A stretch of DNA of 40,700 nucleotides, taken from NCBI GenBank assembly GCA_003137135.1, contig PLFB01000129.1, forward strand, positions 43,707-84,406, given 5' to 3'. A model generated the notes under the pieces. That model did no database searches. It worked only from the letters and a program-made list of their open reading frames with translations, and was not told the origin of the DNA. Made by a program: the position numbers and the translations under genes. This DNA is from Acetobacteraceae bacterium (GTDB lineage Bacteria > Pseudomonadota > Alphaproteobacteria > Acetobacterales > Acetobacteraceae). The number at the start of each line of letters is the position of its first letter. Position 1 is the first letter of the stretch. Of this stretch, positions 1-9,141 are shown in pieces.

Positions 1-606
1 AATGCCGGCCAGGTCTGCGTCTCACCGACCCGGTTTTTTGTGCATGACCAGGTCTATGACGGCTTCGTCGATGAGTTTGCCGCGGGCGCCGCGGGCTTGA
101 AAATTGGCAGTGGTTTGGACGCGTCGATACAGATGGGACCGTTGGCAAACAAAAGGCGGCTGGATGCGATTGAAGGCTATGTGGCGGATGCGACGGCGCG
201 CGGGGCGAGGCTGGCCGCCGGCGGCCAGCGCGCCGCCAATGACGGTTTCCTTTACCCGATGACGGTGCTGGCCGAGGTGCCGCCGAATGCGCGCGCCATG
301 CTGGAAGAGCCATTTGGCCCGCTGGCGCTGATCTCGCGGATCAATAGCCTGGACGAGGCAATCGCGCGCGCCAATCAGGTCGAATTCGGCCTTGCCGCTT
401 ACGCGTTCACCGATTCCGCAAGCGTTGCGGCACAAATCTCCGACGAACTCGAATGCGGCAGCCTGTCAATCAACCATTACACCTCATCATTTCCCGATGT
501 CCCGTTCGGCGGGATCAAGGATAGCGGCTATGGGCGAGAAGGCGGCACGGAGGGGCTGAATGAGTATACGTTTTCGCGCAGCGTTACGCAGCAATGGCGG
601 TCTTAG
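1..606 (+). CDS. Aldehyde dehydrogenase family protein, C-terminal part (5' end lies outside window)
   Basis: Open from base 1 in frame (NAGQVCVSPTRFFVHDQ...), catalytic-Cys motif GQVC, then EEPFGPLALI and FGGIKDSGYGREGG motifs typical of ALDH C-termini. Confidence 0.93.
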   Translation, partial: NAGQVCVSPTRFFVHDQVYDGFVDEFAAGAAGLKIGSGLDASIQMGPLANKRRLDAIEGYVADATARGARLAAGGQRAANDGFLYPMTVLAEVPPNARAMLEEPFGPLALISRINSLDEAIARANQVEFGLAAYAFTDSASVAAQISDELECGSLSINHYTSSFPDVPFGGIKDSGYGREGGTEGLNEYTFSRSVTQQWRS

Positions 607-609
607 GAG

Positions 610-1377
610 CTATACGAACCAGCGCCCGCCATTAACCAATATTGTCTGCCCGGTGATGAATCGGCCTTCCGCGCTGGCGAGCAATGCGACCATCGCGCCG
701 ACATCCTCGGCCTCGCCAACAAAACCCACGGGGATGGCGGCCATGGCTTTTTTGGCCTCTTCGCCCGCACTCTGGGCGAGCGCCCTGGTCATGATTGGAC
801 CGGGGCAGACGGCGTTGACGGTGACACCGTGCGGCGCGAATTCGCGAGAGATCGAGCGGCTGAAACCGATAATGCCGGCCTTCGCCGCAGCATAGTCATG
901 GCTGCCGACCGGGCCGATCAGCGCCGATTCCGAGGCCATGTTGATGATGCGGCCATGCCCGCGCGCCACCATGCCGGGCGCGATGAGCCTGGTGAAGCGC
1001 ATGGTCGTGAACAGATTAATTTCGATAACAAAACGCCAGACATCCTCGCTCGATTCCAGGAACGTGGCTTTGCGTTCCCGCGCCCCTTGGCCGACATTGT
1101 TCAACAAGATATCGATCGGGCCGAGCTCGGCTTCCGTCCGTTCCACGGATGCGGTGATCTGGGCGAGATCGGTGCAATCGGCTTCGACCGTCAGGACGCG
1201 GGCGCCGAGCATTTCCAGTTCGGCGCGGGTTTCCGCCAGGGCGACTACCTCGCGGTCGATCAGCGCGATGCTGGCCCCTTCCGCGGCGAAGCGCAGCGCG
1301 CAGCCTTTGCCGATGCCGTTCGCGCCCCCGGTGACCACGGCGATCCTGCCCTCAAGTCTTTTCATGAGATCAGGCAA
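610..1377 (-). CDS. SDR family oxidoreductase
   Basis: TGGANGIGKG nucleotide-binding motif, NNVG, YAAAK catalytic motif, C-terminal ITGQTILVNGG. Confidence 0.92.
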   Translation of the reverse strand: MPDLMKRLEGRIAVVTGGANGIGKGCALRFAAEGASIALIDREVVALAETRAELEMLGARVLTVEADCTDLAQITASVERTEAELGPIDILLNNVGQGARERKATFLESSEDVWRFVIEINLFTTMRFTRLIAPGMVARGHGRIINMASESALIGPVGSHDYAAAKAGIIGFSRSISREFAPHGVTVNAVCPGPIMTRALAQSAGEEAKKAMAAIPVGFVGEAEDVGAMVALLASAEGRFITGQTILVNGGRWFV

Positions 1378-1431
1378 GCAGCGTGGCCAGGCGCGCGCAA
1401 GTGAGTTTTCCGGGCGTTACATGAATTGACT

Positions 1432-2340
1432 TCATGCCGCCTCTGGCGGTGCGGAATCTTGCGCGAGTTTGAGGACATTTTGGACCAGCCGGCTGGGCTC
1501 GCCGGCGCGCCGCATCAGGGAAATCGTCGAGGTGATGGCGGTGTCGATATCCCTGTATACGACCTGCGGCAGCATAAAGCTGCTAACGCAGGCCGGCAGC
1601 ACGGACACGCCGAGACCCGAACCGACGAAGCTGACGGCGGTCTGCCAGCCGGGGACTTCCTGCTGGATCCGCGGCGAGAAGCCGGCAGCGCGGCACATGG
1701 CGATAATCTGGTCGCTATTGCGCGAGGTGCGGTCGCGCGGGAACAGGACGAAATTTTCCGCGGCCAGGTCTCGCAGTTTCAGCCGGCCTTTACCCTTGGC
1801 ATAGCGGTGGCCGGAAGGCAGCACCGCGACATAGGGTTCCTTGGCGAGCGGCAGGAATGCGAATTTTGGGTCCGCAATCAATTCGCGCGCGATGGCGGCG
1901 TCGATCCGCTCCGATTCCAGCGCCTCGGACAGCGCGTCGGGCAAAAGCTCAAACAAATTGACATGAATGCCCGGCAGCCGCGCGCGCAGCCGGCCCAGAA
2001 TCACCGGCAGGATCTGAATGGCGGTGGTGGCGGTAAAGCCGAGGTTCAGCACGCCGGCCTCTCCCTTACCGGCCTGCCGCGTTTTGGCCAGGCCCAGCGC
2101 CGCGTCATCGAGCAGCCTGCGCGCCAGCGCCAGCAGGGTAGCACCGGAATCGGTCAGCCGCACGGCCCGCGTGTCGCGATCAAGCAATGTGTGGCCGATA
2201 AAGGTTTCCAGTCGCTTGATCTGCTGGCTGAGCGGCGGCTGAGACGTGCCCAGGCGCAAGGCGGCCCGGCCGAAATGCAGTTCCTCGGCCACCACGGCGA
2301 AGGCGTAAAGCTGGCGGAGTTCAAGTTGCGGCCGGTCCAT
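1432..2340 (-). CDS. LysR family transcriptional regulator
   Basis: N-terminal HTH MDRPQLELRQLYAFAVVAEELHFGRAALRLGTSQPPLSQQIKRLE; start placed at the internal Met (2340) rather than the 619-aa extended ORF. Confidence 0.93.
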   Translation of the reverse strand: MDRPQLELRQLYAFAVVAEELHFGRAALRLGTSQPPLSQQIKRLETFIGHTLLDRDTRAVRLTDSGATLLALARRLLDDAALGLAKTRQAGKGEAGVLNLGFTATTAIQILPVILGRLRARLPGIHVNLFELLPDALSEALESERIDAAIARELIADPKFAFLPLAKEPYVAVLPSGHRYAKGKGRLKLRDLAAENFVLFPRDRTSRNSDQIIAMCRAAGFSPRIQQEVPGWQTAVSFVGSGLGVSVLPACVSSFMLPQVVYRDIDTAITSTISLMRRAGEPSRLVQNVLKLAQDSAPPEAA

Positions 2341-2353
2341 ATATATCTTTGAT

Positions 2354-2365
2354 GATATGAATATC
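2354..2365. promoter_or_regulatory. Short palindrome GATATGAATATC in the AT-rich LysR/PhyH divergent spacer; candidate LysR operator
   Basis: GATAT-GA-ATATC inverted repeat in the 2341-2409 intergenic region between divergent genes. Confidence 0.35.
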
Positions 2366-2409
2366 GGTAGAATATATATTGGACGGTCAAAAGTCCATCG
2401 GATACAGGG

Positions 2410-3360
2410 ATGACAATAACTCAGGAGGAAAAAATGCTGTTGGAAGATACCAGGATGCTGTCGCCCCAACCACGCGACGTGATGAGCGAGGCGGAAGTCG
2501 CGCATTTCAATGAAGCCGGCTTTGTCGTGCCGAAAGTCGGTCTGCCGGCGCAGGACGCGGCCTATATGCGCGCGACCGTGGAGCGCGTCTTTGCCGATAA
2601 TCCCGGCTGGGCCGGTATCATGCGCCAGCCCCATGTGCCGATCCGCCCCGGCCAGCTTGAAGGCGTTGTGGGCGGCGAGGATATTTTCAAAATTGCCGTG
2701 CACCCGGTGATCATCGCCGCCGCGCGCCGGCTGATCGGTGAAAACCTGATCCTTTGGGGCGGCGAGATTTTTGCCAAGCCCGGCGGCATCGGCATGCGCA
2801 CGCCCTGGCACCAGGATTGCTACAACCCGGCGATCAAGGCCGGTCCGGGCCGGCCATTCCCCCGCAGCGTCATGCTCTGGATCGCGGTGGATGATGTCGG
2901 CCTGGATAATGGCTGCCTGCGCTTCATCCCCGGCAGCGGCAAGAACGGCAAGCTGAACTATATCCAGCGCGAGAAGAGCAGCGATCTGCTGAATTTCGAG
3001 GTTGATGGGCTGACCATCAACGAGGAGGACGCGGTCAACGGCGTGCTGCCCTCCGGCCAGTATTCGTGCCATGATTTGTTCGTCGTGCACGGCGCCAATG
3101 CCAACACATCGGGCCGCCGCCGCGCCGGTCTGACATTCCATTACATGGCCGCCGAGGATGCGTATGACCGCAGTTTTGGCGCGGCGAAGGGTTCCTCCGG
3201 CGACCGCAAGCCGGCGCCGCTGGCGGACCGGCCGATCTGGCTGGTCCTGGGCGAGAACAAAAACCCGGTGAATGATTTTGTCACCGGGCACCAGAATCTG
3301 GAGGATCTGGACGAGTTGGCGGAAGCAACCAGGCGCCGGCTGACGCCGCTATTTGGTTAA
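2410..3360 (+). CDS. Phytanoyl-CoA dioxygenase (PhyH) family Fe(II)/2OG oxygenase
   Basis: HxD motif in TPWHQDCYNP, distal His and Arg in FVVHGANANTSGRRRAGLTFHYM; LWIAVDDVGLDNGCLRFIPGSG. Confidence 0.88.
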   Translation: MTITQEEKMLLEDTRMLSPQPRDVMSEAEVAHFNEAGFVVPKVGLPAQDAAYMRATVERVFADNPGWAGIMRQPHVPIRPGQLEGVVGGEDIFKIAVHPVIIAAARRLIGENLILWGGEIFAKPGGIGMRTPWHQDCYNPAIKAGPGRPFPRSVMLWIAVDDVGLDNGCLRFIPGSGKNGKLNYIQREKSSDLLNFEVDGLTINEEDAVNGVLPSGQYSCHDLFVVHGANANTSGRRRAGLTFHYMAAEDAYDRSFGAAKGSSGDRKPAPLADRPIWLVLGENKNPVNDFVTGHQNLEDLDELAEATRRRLTPLFG

Positions 3361-4739
3361 GTCGCTTTCGTGCCGCCGCGGGTTGCACTGACCGCGGCGC
3401 CGATGACGGCGATGGCGGCGGCGGCGTCCAGGGACAGGCTGGCGCCGCCGCTTGGCGCGAAGCCAAGCAAAAAGGCGACAAATGCGGCGCCGATGGCCTG
3501 GCCGAGCACCCGGGCCGTCGCCCCCACCGTGCTGGCGCCGCCGCTGCGTGGTTTTGGCACTGATCCGATCTGGGTGGCCGAATTCGGCGGTAGAAACAGG
3601 CCGTAGCCGAACCCGCAAAGCAGCATCCGCCAGATGATGTTCCACACCGCGGCGCCCGCCGGCAACGCCGCCAGCGCCACAAGCCCCGCGGCCAGGAGCA
3701 ACAGACCGGCGCTGGCAAGTTTTTCGGGCGCCGCGCGCCGCGCCAGCCGGCCGGCAAACGGCCCCATGATGCCAACCATGACGGGCCATGGCGTGATCAG
3801 CAGCCCGATGGCGGTCTGGTTACGGCCGATCTCATGGAACAGAAACGGGATCGCCACATAGGCCATCAGCTGCGCCATAGAGGACAGAAAGGTGGTGCTG
3901 ACCGAGAGGGTGAACAGCCGGATCCTGAACAGATCGACCGGCAATAACGGCGCGGCACGTTTGCCCTGCCGACGGACCAGAAGGACGCCAAGGCAGAAGC
4001 TGAGCGCAACTTCGCCGGCCGCGATGGCGGTACCCTGGCCGTGGCCGGCGGCGTCAATCCCCAGAGCCAGCAGGCCGAAAACGGCGGCGCTGAGGGCGGC
4101 GCTTGCACCATCGAACGGATTCTTGCTCCGCGGAAACGCCGGCAGAACACGGCTGGCAATGATGAGGGTAAACCCGCCGATCGGCACATTCACCGCGAAC
4201 AGCCAGGGCCAGCTGGCGACCGAGAGAATGCCGGAAGCGACGGTGGGCCCGGCGGCAAGCGCAATGGCCACCACCAGCGTATTGCGGCCAATGCCCGTTG
4301 TCAGGTCCCGGCTTGGGTAAATACCCCGCAGCATGGCGTTGGTGACCCCGAGAATGCCGGCGCCCCCAATGCCCTGCGCGAAGCGCGCAAGGGCGAGCAT
4401 GGCAAGGCTGTGCGACAGCGCGCAGGCCAGCGAGGCGGCGGTAAAAATGATCAGGCAAACCCGAAAAACCCGATCATGACCATGGATGTCCCCCAGCGCG
4501 CCGAGCACCAGAAGCGACATGCAGACCGAGAGCTGATAGGCGTTGACGATCCAGATCGAGCCGGCAGGGGAGATGTGGAGCACCGTCACGAAGGTCGGCA
4601 GCGCGACATTGGCGATCGTGCCGTCCATCACGCTCATCACGATGGCAAGCCCGATCGCCAGATGCGCCCAGTAACGGCGTGGCGCGGCGAGACCGTCGGT
4701 GAAGCTGTCCGGCGGGGCCAAAGCCGGGGCTGCCGTCAT
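3357..4739 (-). CDS. MFS transporter, DHA2-like drug/H+ antiporter family
   Basis: Multiple hydrophobic helices; MSVMDGTIANVALPTF motif, RFAQGIGGAGILG; start placed at MTAAPALAPP (4739), not the extended 590-aa ORF. Confidence 0.88.
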   Translation of the reverse strand: MTAAPALAPPDSFTDGLAAPRRYWAHLAIGLAIVMSVMDGTIANVALPTFVTVLHISPAGSIWIVNAYQLSVCMSLLVLGALGDIHGHDRVFRVCLIIFTAASLACALSHSLAMLALARFAQGIGGAGILGVTNAMLRGIYPSRDLTTGIGRNTLVVAIALAAGPTVASGILSVASWPWLFAVNVPIGGFTLIIASRVLPAFPRSKNPFDGASAALSAAVFGLLALGIDAAGHGQGTAIAAGEVALSFCLGVLLVRRQGKRAAPLLPVDLFRIRLFTLSVSTTFLSSMAQLMAYVAIPFLFHEIGRNQTAIGLLITPWPVMVGIMGPFAGRLARRAAPEKLASAGLLLLAAGLVALAALPAGAAVWNIIWRMLLCGFGYGLFLPPNSATQIGSVPKPRSGGASTVGATARVLGQAIGAAFVAFLLGFAPSGGASLSLDAAAAIAVIGAAVSATRGGTKAT

Positions 4740-4747
4740 TCCGGCGG

Positions 4748-5485
4748 TCAACTGGCCAGGATCCCACCGTCGACGACGAGCGGGTGGCCGGTGATGAACC
4801 TGGCCTGATCGGAGCACAGCCACAGCACGGCGGCGGCGATGTCTTCGGCGGCGGCAACCGGGCCGGTCGTACCCGGCGGCGGCGCCACAACGCCGGCGGT
4901 GGCGCGGGCCAGCATGGGCGTATCCACCGCGCCGGGACAGATCGCGTTGATCCGGATATTTTCTCCGGCATAGCGCGTCGCGGCGGCCTTGGTCATGCCG
5001 ATGACGGCGTGCTTGCTGGCGGTGTAGGCGAACGCGCCAACGCCGGTAAGGCCGGCGATGGAGCCCATGTTGACGATCGCGCCGCCGCGGCGCCGCATTT
5101 CCGGGATCTGGTATTTCATGCCGAGCCACACGCCTTTGGCATTGACCGCCATCACGCGGTCGTACCGCGCCTCGTCGAAATCATCCTGGCCGGGCCGGCC
5201 GCCGCTGATGCCGGCATTGTTGAAGGCAATGTCGAGCCGGCCATAGGCGCCAACCGTGCGCGCCACCGCCGCGGCGGCGTCCTCGGCAAGGCTGGTATCG
5301 GCGCGAATCGCCAGGCTGGTGCCGCCCGATTGCGTAATGATCGCGGCGGTTTCCTCGGCGGCCTCCCGCGCAATATCCGCCAGCGTGACGAGCGCGCCCG
5401 CCGCCGCGAAGGCGCAGGCGGTCGCGCGGCCGATCCCGCTGCCCGCCCCGGTCACCAGCGCGACCTTGCCGGCGAAAAACGCCAT
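4748..5485 (-). CDS. SDR family oxidoreductase
   Basis: VTGAGSGIGRATA, NNAGISGG, YTASK, ITGHPLVVDGG. Confidence 0.92.
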   Translation of the reverse strand: MAFFAGKVALVTGAGSGIGRATACAFAAAGALVTLADIAREAAEETAAIITQSGGTSLAIRADTSLAEDAAAAVARTVGAYGRLDIAFNNAGISGGRPGQDDFDEARYDRVMAVNAKGVWLGMKYQIPEMRRRGGAIVNMGSIAGLTGVGAFAYTASKHAVIGMTKAAATRYAGENIRINAICPGAVDTPMLARATAGVVAPPPGTTGPVAAAEDIAAAVLWLCSDQARFITGHPLVVDGGILAS

Positions 5486-5491
5486 CAGGCT

Positions 5492-6262
5492 TCAAATATG
5501 GATGGCATAGCCGCCATCAACCGTGATCGACGCGCCGGTGATGAAGTTGGCGGCGCGGCTGGCGAGAAATACGGCGGCGCCGGCCACATCCTCTGGCTGG
5601 CCAATGCGGCCGGCCGGCGTCCGCGCCCGTTTTGCATCAAAAGCGCCCGGCCGTTCCGCCTCGGCGCCCCGGGTCATATCCGATTCGATATAGCCCGGCA
5701 GGAGGGCGTTGACCTGGATGTTGTCGGCACCCCAGCTGACGGCGAGGGACCGGGTAAGCTGCAGGATGCCGCCCTTGCTGCACGCATAGGCAGCCCCGGC
5801 AGCGGTGCCGAAAAGCGCGGCGAGCGAGCCCATATTGATGATCTTCCCGCCATTCTGCCGCCGCATCGCCGGGTAGGCGGCCTGGGCGCATAGAAACGCG
5901 CCGGTGAGGTTGATGTCCAGCACCGCCTGCCAATCGGCCAGCGCCGTATCCTCCGCGCGGCTCGCGCGCATGATACCGGCATTATTGACGAGAATATCCA
6001 GCCTGCCGAACCGCGTCTCCGCGCCGCGGACCATCGCCTGGCAGGACTCCGGGCTGGTGACGTCGGTGGCGATGAACGCGGCGCGCGGACCAAGGCTGGC
6101 GGCCATCCGCTCCCCGGCATCGGCATCGCGCGCGGCGATGACGATCGCAGCACCGGCTTTGCCCAGCGCTTCGGCGATGGCAAAGCCAATGCCGCGATTG
6201 CCGCCGGTGACGATGGCGACGCGGCCGGCCAGGCTGAAAGCCTCCAGCCCTTCAGTCGACAC
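5492..6262 (-). CDS. SDR family oxidoreductase, likely GTG start overlapping the P450 stop
   Basis: VTGGNRGIGFAIAEALG, NNAGIM, YACSK, ITGASITVDGG. GTG at 6260-6262 lies inside the P450 3' end; the longer ORF start at 6331 would overlap the P450 by 80 nt. Confidence 0.88.
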   Translation of the reverse strand: MSTEGLEAFSLAGRVAIVTGGNRGIGFAIAEALGKAGAAIVIAARDADAGERMAASLGPRAAFIATDVTSPESCQAMVRGAETRFGRLDILVNNAGIMRASRAEDTALADWQAVLDINLTGAFLCAQAAYPAMRRQNGGKIINMGSLAALFGTAAGAAYACSKGGILQLTRSLAVSWGADNIQVNALLPGYIESDMTRGAEAERPGAFDAKRARTPAGRIGQPEDVAGAAVFLASRAANFITGASITVDGGYAIHI

Positions 6263-7499
6263 GCAGGGGGACCGCTTTCGGGGCGCGCTCTTTCGGGCCG
6301 CCAACGACTTCGGGCCGGAAATCCGGGTCACTCAGCCGCAGGTGCTGGAATCGGGAGATCACGGCGCCCACCGCGATGCGCGCCGATAGTTTCGCCAGGG
6401 TGGACCCAATGCATCGATGCACGCCGGCGCCGAAGGACAGATTTTCGCGCGGCTGGGTGCGGCGAAGGTCGAAACGGCAAGGGTCCTCGTAAACCCGCGG
6501 GTCATAATTGGACGCGCCTTCCACCATGATGACCGGCATGCCCTCCTTCAGCTCCAGCCCCGCGAAATTGAAATTTTTGGTGGCATAGCGCAGCGCCGTC
6601 CAGCCCACCGGGTCGGTGCGCAGGGATTCCGCGAGCGCGCCGTTCAGCCCGGCGGCATCTGCTCGCGCCAGCGCCAGCTGCTCCGGGTCTCGGCAAAGCC
6701 GCCACAGCGTCCAGGCGATGTAGGTGACGATGGAGCTGAATCCGCCGGCATAGAGAATTATGAAGGTGGCGTAGAGTTCCGGCGTGGTGATTTTCCCGGC
6801 ATCGTCATGGGCGCCGATGATGTGACTTACCAGATCATCCTGCGGCTGGGCGCGCCGCGCCGCAATCAACGAATCGCAATAGGCCTGGCCCGCGTTCCAG
6901 ACCTTCAGAAATTCCTCAGGCGCGGGGGAGCCGGGCGGCAGGCGCGCATAGGCCGAAAGGCCATCGGAAATGCCGGTGAAGACCTGCCAATCTTGCTCGG
7001 GCAGGCCGAGCAATAGCCCGAGCAGCGTATGCGCCGAAACCCGCCGGCCAAAATCCGCCACCGCGTCAAAAGCGCCGGCCGCGGCAATCTCGTCCAGCAG
7101 GGTTCCCACATAGGCTTTGATGCCCGCTTCCACCGCCGCCAGGCGGCGCGGGGAAAATGCCGGCGCCAGCAGCATCCGCAGCCGCGTATGCGCCGGCGGG
7201 TCGTTATCCGTCACGACCGGCAGGCCTTGCCAATAATAGTATTTTTCCGTTCCCGGCCAAGGGCGCTTCACATTGCTGAACCGCTCATGATCCTCAAAGG
7301 CGATTTTCGCGTCTTCGTAGCGCGTCACGACCGCTTGCGGCGCGCCGCCCACCTCGACAAAAAACGGTGGCGTTGTGGCCCATTCCATCCAGATCGCGCC
7401 GGGGTCGTATTTAACGGCGCTGCTCCACAGATCGATGGTCTTGAGCTTGGAACGGTCGAAGACGAGCCGGGTATCCTGTTCCAGAAGAATATCGTCCAA
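6252..7499 (-). CDS. Cytochrome P450 (P450-1)
   Basis: Heme-binding LSFGAGVHRCIGSTLAKL (FxxGxHxCxG), K-helix ESLR (ExxR), PPAHTRLRMLLAPAFSPRRL. Confidence 0.96.
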   Translation of the reverse strand: MDDILLEQDTRLVFDRSKLKTIDLWSSAVKYDPGAIWMEWATTPPFFVEVGGAPQAVVTRYEDAKIAFEDHERFSNVKRPWPGTEKYYYWQGLPVVTDNDPPAHTRLRMLLAPAFSPRRLAAVEAGIKAYVGTLLDEIAAAGAFDAVADFGRRVSAHTLLGLLLGLPEQDWQVFTGISDGLSAYARLPPGSPAPEEFLKVWNAGQAYCDSLIAARRAQPQDDLVSHIIGAHDDAGKITTPELYATFIILYAGGFSSIVTYIAWTLWRLCRDPEQLALARADAAGLNGALAESLRTDPVGWTALRYATKNFNFAGLELKEGMPVIMVEGASNYDPRVYEDPCRFDLRRTQPRENLSFGAGVHRCIGSTLAKLSARIAVGAVISRFQHLRLSDPDFRPEVVGGPKERAPKAVPLRVD

Positions 7500-7755
7500 C
7501 GCAGCCTCCGGGATGTTCCTTGGCGGGCGCGACCCGCGGGCAGAACGCTCGTTTTGCGCAGGTTAACCTTTTCCCTGGTGGCGTCACGCGAATAAGCGTC
7601 ATCGCGGCATGACCAAAAATGGCTGGTCCGGCAGCTCTTCCACCGGTATCAAAAATTCGCAACGCCGTTTGCCAGATGTTTGACAGGCTCCCCAAACGTG
7701 TCCGCAGAGACAGGCAAACGCGCTTTGCAAAGCCGGCCGGCTGGGGAGACGCGAT

Positions 7756-9117
7756 TTGCCGAAACAAATCATACTGAATGCATTCGAAACAAATGCGCCT
7801 GGCTTCACGCCCCCCGGACAATGGACTAACCCTCGCGACCGCGCGGTAAATTATCTCGATATCGAACATTGGGCCGATCTGGCGCGGCTGCTGGAACGCG
7901 GCAAGTTCGATGGCGTGTTCATCGCCGATGTCCTCGGCAATCTTGATATCTACGGCGGTAATGCGGACGCGGCCATCCGCTCCGGCGGCTGGACGCCATG
8001 CAATGATCCGATGATGCTGGTGCCGGTGATGGCGGCGGTAACCAAACATCTTGGCTTCGGTATCACCGGCAATCTCTCCTACGAACAGCCCTATATGTTC
8101 GCCAGGCGCATCTCCACGCTGGACCATCTGACCAAGGGAAGGCTGGGCTGGAACATCGTCACCGGCTATCTGGACAGCGCCGCAAAAGCCTGCGGCTTGC
8201 CGGCGCAACTGCCGCATGCGGAGCGTTACGAGGCGGCGGAAGAATACATGTCAATCATGTACCAGCTATGGGAAGCCAGCTGGGAGGATGGCGCGGTAAT
8301 CCGCGACCGGGAACGCAAAATCTACGCGCTTCCGGAAAAGGTGCATAAAATTTCGCACGCAGGCCGTTACTACAAGCTGGAAGCGATACACCGCAGCGAA
8401 CCCTCGATCCAGCGCACGCCCGTGCTCTATCAGGCCGGGTCCTCCGGCGAGGGCCGCGCCTTCGCGGCGCGGCACTGCGAATGCATCTTCGTCTCCGGCC
8501 AAAGCAAATCCGGCGCGCGGGCGATCACTGAAGATCTGCGCCGCCTCGCCGCCGAGGCAGGGCGCAACCCCGGGGATTTGAAAGTGGTGGTGGACGGGCT
8601 GACGGTGCTGGGCGAGACGTCGGCGGAGGTGCAGGAAAAACTCGCAGAGCATTCGCGCTACCTTTTGCCGGAAGGTTCGCTCGCCATGATCAGCGCCGCA
8701 ACCGGCAACGATCTCGCCAAACATGGTCTGGATACGCCGCTCAGCTTCGTGAAGAACGAATCCAACAACTCGACCGCCGAGGGGCTGACCAAACGCAATG
8801 AGGGCGTTGTGTGGACGCCGCGTAAAATCGCCGAGCACCTGCACTCAGGCCGCGGCGCCATCTTCGCCGGCACGCCTGCGCAGGTGGCCGATGAGATGGA
8901 AGACTGGATCGATTCAACTGGCGTGGATGGCTTCAACCTCTCGCGCGGCATCAGCTTCGCGACCTTCGATGACGTGGTGAATATGCTGGTGCCCGAATTG
9001 CAGCGCCGCGGCCGCTACAAGCTGGATTACGCCAAGGGGTCGCTGCGGCAGAAGCTGATGGGACATGGTGGCCCGCGCTTGCCCAAGGATCATCCAGCGC
9101 AGGGGTATCGGAGGTAG
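7756..9117 (+). CDS. LLM class flavin-dependent monooxygenase, NtaA/SnaA/DszA-like
   Basis: ILNAFETNAPGFTPPGQWTNPRD, LGFGITGN, DHLTKGRLGWNIVTGYLDSAAKACG, YQAGSSGEGRAFAARH. TTG start in the supplied ORF. Confidence 0.9.
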   Translation: MPKQIILNAFETNAPGFTPPGQWTNPRDRAVNYLDIEHWADLARLLERGKFDGVFIADVLGNLDIYGGNADAAIRSGGWTPCNDPMMLVPVMAAVTKHLGFGITGNLSYEQPYMFARRISTLDHLTKGRLGWNIVTGYLDSAAKACGLPAQLPHAERYEAAEEYMSIMYQLWEASWEDGAVIRDRERKIYALPEKVHKISHAGRYYKLEAIHRSEPSIQRTPVLYQAGSSGEGRAFAARHCECIFVSGQSKSGARAITEDLRRLAAEAGRNPGDLKVVVDGLTVLGETSAEVQEKLAEHSRYLLPEGSLAMISAATGNDLAKHGLDTPLSFVKNESNNSTAEGLTKRNEGVVWTPRKIAEHLHSGRGAIFAGTPAQVADEMEDWIDSTGVDGFNLSRGISFATFDDVVNMLVPELQRRGRYKLDYAKGSLRQKLMGHGGPRLPKDHPAQGYRR

Positions 9118-9141
9118 GAGGCAGCCAGAGTCTTTCTCGGC

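Noticed and set aside
2341-3291. N-terminal extension of the LysR ORF (619 aa)
   Set aside because: The extension is antisense to the PhyH gene and the canonical LysR HTH starts at the internal Met at 2340.
4740-5129. N-terminal extension of the MFS ORF (590 aa), a possible SDR-MFS fusion
   Set aside because: The extra residues are an out-of-frame reading of the neighbouring SDR; a normal MFS start is at 4739 after the SDR stop at 4748.
7560-7569. AGGTTAACCT palindrome in the P450-1/LLM divergent spacer
   Set aside because: Single 10-bp palindrome with no second copy found in other promoters of the window; too weak to call an operator.
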